NCBI RefSeq assembly: GCF_026898135.2
Contig: NZ_CP114035.2
Coordinates: 537,501-601,500, forward strand
Direction: 5' to 3'
Source: Pseudomonas fortuita
Lineage (GTDB): Bacteria > Pseudomonadota > Gammaproteobacteria > Pseudomonadales > Pseudomonadaceae
Length of the DNA: 64,000 bases
This document shows positions 58,750 to 64,000 of this stretch, piece by piece. The translations under genes were made by a program, and so were the position numbers. A model generated the notes under the pieces. That model saw nothing but the letters and a program-made list of their open reading frames with translations, did no database searches and had not been told where the DNA came from. Positions within the stretch are counted from its first letter, which is position 1. Each line of letters opens with the position of its first letter.

Positions 58750-60192
58750 TCAGCGCTGCGGCTGAGCCTGGACGGCTGCTTTGTCAGCGGCTGTTTCCAC
58801 CTGCGGATTGGCAGGCCAGGCATTGCGGTCCAGGTCCAGGTCGGCGAACTTGGACGAATCGAACACAGGCTGGCCGATGCCGGCTTTGCGCTGGTCGTCG
58901 TAGTCACGCATGACGCGCAGGCCGACCTTGAACAGCAGGGCCAGGGCCACCAGGTTGACGAAAGCCAGGCAGGTCATGGTGATGTCGGCGAAGGCGAACA
59001 CGGTCGACAGGTCCTGCATCGAGCCCCACACCACCAGTGCCAGCACCAGGCCACGGAACACCATCAGCACCACACGGTTGCGGGTGAGGAACTGCAGGCT
59101 GTTTTCGCCCAGATAGTAGTTGTAGAGAATGCAGGTGAACACGAACAGCGACAGCGCCACGCTGACGAACACACGGCCCCAGTCACCGACCACGGCAGCC
59201 AGCGAGTTCTGGGTCAGGACAATGCCGTCACCCTCGAAGCCTGGGGTGTAGAAGCCCGACAGCAGGATCAGCAGCGCGGTGCAGGTGCAGATCACGAAGG
59301 TATCGAGGAACACACTGAAGGCCTGGACCACGCCCTGGGCGCCCGGGTGTTTGACGGCGGCCACGGCGGCCACGTTCGGTGCGCTGCCCAGGCCCGCTTC
59401 GTTGGCAAACACGCCACGCTTCACGCCCATGACGATGGCGCTGCCGAGCAGGCCGCCGAACGCCGGGTCGAGGCCGAAGGCGCTCTTGAAGATGGTTTCG
59501 AGCATGGCCGGCACGTGTTCGATCTGGGTGCCGATCACGTACAGGGTCACGCCGATGTAGGCCAGGGTCTTGATCGGGACCAGCAGGTCCGACACGGCGG
59601 CGATGCGCTTGATGCCGCCGATGAAGGTGATGGCCAGCAGCACTGCCAGGACGATGCCGGTCTGGCTTGGGGCAAAGTTGAAGGCGTTCTGCAGCGAATG
59701 GGTCACGGTGTACGACTGCAGGCCGATGAAGGCGAAGCCGTAGGTGACCAGCAGCAGGATCGAGAACACGATGGCCATGCTTTTGCGCTTCAGGCCGTGC
59801 TGGATGTAGTACGCCGGGCCGCCACGGTACAGGCCGTCGCCGTCTGCACGCTTGTAGACCTGTGCCAGGGTGCACTCGAAGAAGCTGCTGGACATGCCCA
59901 CCAGTGCGGTGACCCACATCCAGAACACGGCGCCCGGGCCACCCAGGGTCACGGCAATACCGACACCGGCAATGTTACCGGCACCTACGCGGCCGGCCAG
60001 GCTGAGCATCAGAGCCTGGAAGGAGCTCAGCTGGCCTGCCTGGCCACGCAGCGATTCCTTGAAAACGGTGAACATGTGGCCGAAATGGCGGAACTGCACG
60101 AAACGCGAACGGATAGTGAAGTAGCTACCCAGCCCTACGATCAGCACGATGAGGAGTTTCCCCGAAAGGAAATCGTTGAGTACTTCGAGCAT
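58750..60192 (-). CDS. Alanine/glycine:cation symporter (AGCS family)
   Basis: This 480-aa membrane protein has about ten to eleven predicted helices. Family signatures include SLAGRVGAGNIAGVGIAV, GGPGAVFWMW and KRGVFANEAGLGSAPN. It imports alanine, glycine or similar amino acids with sodium or protons. Its promoter must lie in the 178-bp region shared with the divergent XRE regulator. Confidence 0.94.
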   Translation of the reverse strand: MLEVLNDFLSGKLLIVLIVGLGSYFTIRSRFVQFRHFGHMFTVFKESLRGQAGQLSSFQALMLSLAGRVGAGNIAGVGIAVTLGGPGAVFWMWVTALVGMSSSFFECTLAQVYKRADGDGLYRGGPAYYIQHGLKRKSMAIVFSILLLVTYGFAFIGLQSYTVTHSLQNAFNFAPSQTGIVLAVLLAITFIGGIKRIAAVSDLLVPIKTLAYIGVTLYVIGTQIEHVPAMLETIFKSAFGLDPAFGGLLGSAIVMGVKRGVFANEAGLGSAPNVAAVAAVKHPGAQGVVQAFSVFLDTFVICTCTALLILLSGFYTPGFEGDGIVLTQNSLAAVVGDWGRVFVSVALSLFVFTCILYNYYLGENSLQFLTRNRVVLMVFRGLVLALVVWGSMQDLSTVFAFADITMTCLAFVNLVALALLFKVGLRVMRDYDDQRKAGIGQPVFDSSKFADLDLDRNAWPANPQVETAADKAAVQAQPQR

Positions 60193-60370
60193 TGGAAAAT
60201 GACCTCGATTCTTATTCTTCGTGTGGAAAGACCAGCGGACGGCAGGCGCACCGCTATGCGTTGGGGCGAATGGTTGGCCATGACAAGAGTGGTTACAATT
60301 TCGCGGGTTGCTCTGAGTTGATGCTACTTGATGCTACAATGGCGCCATTCGCGTCACCTGGGTTCCGCAC
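60193..60370. promoter_or_regulatory. Divergent promoter region with a tandem repeat
   Basis: A perfect tandem repeat of the 10-mer TTGATGCTAC (60318-60337) runs directly into a -10-like TACAAT (60335-60340), 31 nt before the XRE gene. No good -35 is at the right distance. It may be an operator of the XRE regulator. Confidence 0.5.
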
Positions 60371-61180
60371 ATGAGTGAGCATTTCGCCACCAACCTCAAA
60401 CTGGCCTGCAGCCACTACCGCTCTATCTCCGAAGTTTGCCGGCAGCTCTCGATCAACCGCGCTCAGTTCAACAAGTACCTGAGCGGGCAGAGCCGTCCGA
60501 CGGCTTTCAACCTCAAGCGCATTGGCGATTTCTTCGGGGTCGAGGATTACGAGTTGAACCTGCCGGCCGAGCAGTTCGCCCGGCTGATCGGTGCGCGGGT
60601 GTCGACCCTTGCCGAGCAGCCCAGCGACCCGATCAGCGAACTGTTCCGCCCGCTGCATGACCATGCGGGCAACCTGTCGCGCTATTGCGGTTATTACTTC
60701 GAGTATTCCAACTGCATGTCGGTGCCGGGCACGATCCTGGTCTCGCTGGTGCACCTGTGGGAGGAGCGCGGCCGTTTCCTGTTCGAGCGCCAGGAGCGCC
60801 AGGAACGTTCCAGTGCCACGGACCAGCATGCCGAGGTGCGCTGCCGCTACCTGGGCGCGGCGTTCCAGCTGCAGGACCGGGTGTTCCTCATCGACTACGA
60901 GTCGCTCACCTTCAACGAAATGAGCCAGACCATTCTCATCCCCAGCTTCAAAAGCCGCATCACCCGCCTGAACGGCCTCAAGGCCGGGGTTTCCAGCGGC
61001 GACCGGCGCAACCCGGCCTGCACCCGGGTGGTGTGGGAGTACCTGGGCGAGGAGATCAATCGCATCAATGCATATCGGCAGGTGAAACTGTACCGCCCGG
61101 ATGATCCGCGAATAGATGATGATGTGCGTGAGCGGTTGAGTGTGGGGCCGTTGCGCAACAGCTTGTTTGAGATTGAATAG
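60371..61180 (+). CDS. XRE-family transcriptional regulator
   Basis: This 269-aa protein has an N-terminal helix-turn-helix (about residues 16-60; ISEVCRQLSINRAQFNKYL). A long C-terminal domain of about 190 residues resembles no enzyme that I recognise and may be a ligand or metal sensor. It is divergent from the AGCS symporter and is a natural candidate to control it. Confidence 0.85.
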   Translation: MSEHFATNLKLACSHYRSISEVCRQLSINRAQFNKYLSGQSRPTAFNLKRIGDFFGVEDYELNLPAEQFARLIGARVSTLAEQPSDPISELFRPLHDHAGNLSRYCGYYFEYSNCMSVPGTILVSLVHLWEERGRFLFERQERQERSSATDQHAEVRCRYLGAAFQLQDRVFLIDYESLTFNEMSQTILIPSFKSRITRLNGLKAGVSSGDRRNPACTRVVWEYLGEEINRINAYRQVKLYRPDDPRIDDDVRERLSVGPLRNSLFEIE

Positions 61181-61256
61181 ATTGAGTGCCTGTACGGGTC
61201 TTGTTGCCGGGGCCTCACCTGTTGGAAAGGGGCGGTGCTCCCGGCTCAATGACTGT

Positions 61257-62051
61257 TCAGAAAAGACTAAGTTGCCGCAACCACTCCCCAGCCGGACGCC
61301 CCTCATCGAGTAAAAGCTTCAAGGACATCAAGCAGCAAACAGTGATCAGCAGTGGCTTGATTAGCCGTGGTCCGAAGTAGATAGCGCAACGTGCGCCGAG
61401 TTGGGCGCCAACAATGGCACAAAGCGCCATTGCCAGGGCTAAAGGCCAGATGATTGCGCCGCTAAAGGCAAAGACTGAAAGGGCGCCTAGGTTGCAGGAT
61501 GCATTGAGCAATTTGCTGTTGCAGATCGCCTGCATAAGATGCTGACCCAAGAGTAAGGTGAAAGCGACCATGAAAAACGAACCCGTGCCTGGTCCAAAGA
61601 TCCCGTCGTAGAAACCAATGACTGGCGCAACTGCCAGCGTGAAGCCCAGATACGACATCCTCTGCCGACGATCCTTGGTACCAAGCTTGGGGCTGAACGT
61701 AAAATAGCCGGCTACTGTAATTAGCAAGATGGGGACAATTGACTCGAGGAGCGCTTTATCGAGCATGCTGATCGACAACGCGCCTGTAACGCCCCCCGCG
61801 AACGACAAAGCGGCCATCGGCCAGCCAGTCCGCCACTGGATCATTCTCTTTCGGGCGAACGCCCACACTGCTGAAACACTTGCTGAAGAGGCCTGAAATT
61901 TATTGGTAGCCATTGCAGCCAATGGGTCGACACCTGCAATGAAAAAAGCTGGTAACGTGAGTAATCCTCCGCCTCCTGCTATCGCATCAAAAAAACCGGC
62001 GAGCAAGGCGACAGAGGCCAGCGCCAAGAGTATTGAAACTTCAATCTCCAC
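61257..62051 (-). CDS. TauE/SafE family permease, second copy
   Basis: This 264-aa membrane protein has the same repeat signatures as the permease at 46676 (GFFDAIAGGGG and GFYDGIFGPGTGS), but the two are diverged. It starts with GTG at 62051, with ggggaa upstream, 16 nt after the stop of an oxygenase gene. Base composition is lower in G+C than its surroundings (29 of 60 G+C in the line at 61861), consistent with recent transfer. Confidence 0.88.
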   Translation of the reverse strand: MEIEVSILLALASVALLAGFFDAIAGGGGLLTLPAFFIAGVDPLAAMATNKFQASSASVSAVWAFARKRMIQWRTGWPMAALSFAGGVTGALSISMLDKALLESIVPILLITVAGYFTFSPKLGTKDRRQRMSYLGFTLAVAPVIGFYDGIFGPGTGSFFMVAFTLLLGQHLMQAICNSKLLNASCNLGALSVFAFSGAIIWPLALAMALCAIVGAQLGARCAIYFGPRLIKPLLITVCCLMSLKLLLDEGRPAGEWLRQLSLF

Positions 62052-62067
62052 TTTTCTTTTCCCCGCC

Positions 62068-63129
62068 TTAGCCGCGTACGATCAATGGGTCTTGTTGTAA
62101 AATCACAGGCCGGGCATCAGGTGAGTACCCAAATAGTCGAACCAGCAGTCTGCGGTTGTCCTTGATGACGTCGCGGGCGTGAAGTGCCTGGCAATTATTG
62201 ATCAATAGTGCAGAGTCGGGGCTTGGCAGGAAATCGTAGGGTTGCTCTTTGTCCAGCAAGTCTCGCAATGTTTGATAAGCCTGTCGTGTCGAATGGTTAG
62301 CTTCATCATGCAGTGAGTGCCTATAGCTGCTATATCGGAGGGTGAAATCGCCTCTAACATCGAACTGAAGAATCGAATTTGCGATCGTCGCCTGACTCTC
62401 ATCCTTCACGAAGCAGTCGCTGCGGGTAAAGCAGAATGACTTGGAAGATAGCGCCAGTGCCTCAAGGCCGTTGAGATTTGAGATCGCATTGCGCACGGGT
62501 ATGAATTTGGTCGGTTCCTGTAATGGATTCCATCTTGCACTCAGGATCAATGCGCTTGGAGCAGGGGAATGCTCACCCTCGAACTGAACTGAGCAGTTGT
62601 AAGGAGGTTCAGTGTGTGGGCCCAGTTGAACGCCTGCATGGGAGCTCAGTTCGGCTTGATGCAGGTTGAGTTCATTCGGTAGCAATCGCACTCCGCCACC
62701 TTTGAAATTTCCAACAAGCCGTACTTGCATACCGCCATTGTCGATATCAAAAGCGAATGAGCGGTAGTCGACAAGGCTCAAAAGAATCTGGTTTCGTGAG
62801 GCCATATAGACGGTAACCGGATCGATCTTCAAAATATCAATGTCTGCCAGCTCGCTCGGTACAGGGCCCACGTTAGGAACTTTCATTGCAGCGAATTCAA
62901 GTGCTGCTGCTTTTCCGGAGGCAAATATTTCTAGCAAAGCAAGCTGTGCGTCATCCAGTGAATTCTTCAAGATTTTTGCCTGACAGGCAGATAGGGCAGC
63001 AGCTCCCGCGACATCTGGGCCGCCGACAGCGGCAGTTTGTCGTGAGCCGTGATCAAGTATGCTGGCTTGCATTTTACTAAATGTGAGATGAAGGATCTCG
63101 GTTCCGGCCTTAGCGTTTACCCCTTCCAT
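62068..63129 (-). CDS. Fe(II)/2-oxoglutarate-dependent oxygenase, clavaminate synthase-like, second copy
   Basis: This 353-aa protein has the triad His172-Thr-Glu174 (GPHTEPPYN) and distal His317 (QALHARDVI), with Arg327 or Arg331 for 2-oxoglutarate. The HxE form is the one seen in VioC, AsnO and clavaminate synthase, which act on free amino acids or related substrates. The start at 63129 is supported by aaggagaat upstream. Hand-counted G+C of three 60-base lines is 40, 48 and 57 per cent, below the roughly 62 per cent of nearby genes. It is followed by a TauE/SafE permease and has no regulator beside it. Confidence 0.82.
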   Translation of the reverse strand: MEGVNAKAGTEILHLTFSKMQASILDHGSRQTAAVGGPDVAGAAALSACQAKILKNSLDDAQLALLEIFASGKAAALEFAAMKVPNVGPVPSELADIDILKIDPVTVYMASRNQILLSLVDYRSFAFDIDNGGMQVRLVGNFKGGGVRLLPNELNLHQAELSSHAGVQLGPHTEPPYNCSVQFEGEHSPAPSALILSARWNPLQEPTKFIPVRNAISNLNGLEALALSSKSFCFTRSDCFVKDESQATIANSILQFDVRGDFTLRYSSYRHSLHDEANHSTRQAYQTLRDLLDKEQPYDFLPSPDSALLINNCQALHARDVIKDNRRLLVRLFGYSPDARPVILQQDPLIVRG

Positions 63130-63367
63130 TTTTATTCTCCTTGTATGTAGGTAAAGGTGACTCTTCTTGTTAGGGCGGAGACTATTTAGCCAGAGACCTT
63201 TTACCGATGATGTAAGGTGGAGCCCTTGCGAGCTGTAGGGAATGTCTATGGGTGTGGTAGGAATCGTCTTGGGTGGGTAGTGCTGTCAGCCTCAGGGTTG
63301 GACTTCCCCGCCCGGAAACCGCAAAATGACCCCTTTCCTTCATCAACCTCTCGGATCTGCTGACTCT

Positions 63368-64000
63368 ATGCGTATGCGCCTAATGCTGTTGGGTGGTGGC
63401 AATGCCCTCGGGCAAGCGCTGATTCGTCTTGGGGCCGAGGAGGACATTGCTTTCCTGGCGCCGCGCCCTCCCGAGAATGGCTGGACGCCGGCCAACCTCA
63501 CTCAGTTGCTCGACGATCACCGCCCCGACGCCTTGGTCAACCTGGCCTATTACTTCGACTGGTTCCAGGCCGAGTCGGTCAGCGAGCAACGCCTGGCTCA
63601 ACAGGAGCGGGCAGTGGAGCGGCTGGCAGAGCTGTGCCAGCACCACCAGATCACCCTGGTGCAACCTTCCAGCTACCGGGTATTCGATGGTTCGCGGGCA
63701 ACGGCCTACAGCGAAAAGGACGAGCCCGTGCCGCTGGGCCTGCGTGGCCAGGCCTTGTGGCGCATCGAGCAGAGTGTGCGCGCGACCTGTCCGCAGCACG
63801 TACTGCTGCGCTTCGGCTGGTTGCTCGACGAGAGCATCGACGGCTCGCTGGGCCGCTTCCTGACCCGTGCCGAGCAACCGCAGGAGCTGCTGCTGGCCGA
63901 TGACCGGCGTGGCAACCCGACACCGGTCGACGATGCCGCACGGGTGATTCTGTCGGTGCTCAAGCAACTCGATTGCAGTGCGCCGCTGTGGGGCACTTAC
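63368..64000 (+). CDS. RmlD-like (dTDP-4-dehydrorhamnose reductase family) protein, 3' truncated by window end
   Basis: The first 211 codons of an extended short-chain dehydrogenase-like protein, with no stop before base 64000. The N-terminal nucleotide-binding loop is LLGGGNALG. The RmlD signature SSYRVFDG and AYSEKDEPVPLG is recognisable. Where active family members have Tyr-x-x-x-Lys (YGxxK) this protein reads RGQAL (126-130), so both catalytic residues seem lost. It may be a regulatory or non-enzymatic relative. The 238-bp gap before it shows no clear promoter. Confidence 0.75.
   Translation, partial: MRMRLMLLGGGNALGQALIRLGAEEDIAFLAPRPPENGWTPANLTQLLDDHRPDALVNLAYYFDWFQAESVSEQRLAQQERAVERLAELCQHHQITLVQPSSYRVFDGSRATAYSEKDEPVPLGLRGQALWRIEQSVRATCPQHVLLRFGWLLDESIDGSLGRFLTRAEQPQELLLADDRRGNPTPVDDAARVILSVLKQLDCSAPLWGTY

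Overview
The window is chromosomal DNA from a fluorescent Pseudomonas, most likely of the Pseudomonas putida group. The basis is gene order (23S-5S, birA, coaX, tRNA-Tyr-Gly-Thr, tuf, tRNA-Trp, secE-nusG, rplKAJL, rpoBC, str, S10, spc and alpha operons, katA, bfr, uvrA, ssb, fdo-sel), protein sequences that match what I know of this group, G+C-rich codon use, and P. putida-type REP elements. All assignments come from reading the sequence; no database search was run.

Bases 1-36,400 are the core information-processing region. It opens with the 3' part of a 23S rRNA and a 5S rRNA, then birA, coaX and a small SPOR-like membrane protein. Four tRNAs flank the first tuf copy. SecE/NusG, L11-L1-L10-L7/L12, RpoB/RpoC, S12-S7-EF-G-EF-Tu and an almost unbroken run of ribosomal protein genes follow, including SecY and ending with RpoA and L17. 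Small genes rpmD (58 aa) and rpmJ (38 aa) lie in this run. Regulatory sites are visible at the operon borders: terminators followed closely by TTGnnn/TAnnnT promoters, an L10-type leader before rplJ, and an attenuator between rplL and rpoB. There is also an unexpected terminator-plus-promoter pair inside the spc operon, between rpsN and rpsH.

Bases 36,400-43,700 carry katA, a ferritin-like gene that lacks the haem-ligating Met of true bacterioferritins, uvrA on the minus strand, a YajR-type MFS transporter and ssb.

Bases 43,800-48,250 are an accessory metabolic locus. A MocR-type (GntR/aminotransferase) regulator is divergent from a Fe(II)/2-oxoglutarate oxygenase, a TauE/SafE permease and a YdfG-like short-chain dehydrogenase. 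Long direct repeats in the divergent promoter region are good candidates for the MocR operator. I infer an undescribed pathway that hydroxylates an amino acid or related acid and then oxidises the product.

Bases 48,300-57,600 form a nearly self-contained selenium module: fdoG with an in-frame UGA (Sec197) and a SECIS hairpin, fdoH, fdoI, fdhE, selA, selB and the selC tRNA(Sec). Only selD is missing from the window.

Bases 57,600-64,000 hold a type I asparaginase, an alanine/glycine:cation symporter and a divergent XRE regulator. Next comes a lower-G+C two-gene island that again pairs a 2-oxoglutarate oxygenase with a TauE/SafE permease. The window ends in a truncated RmlD-like protein whose active-site Tyr and Lys appear to be lost.
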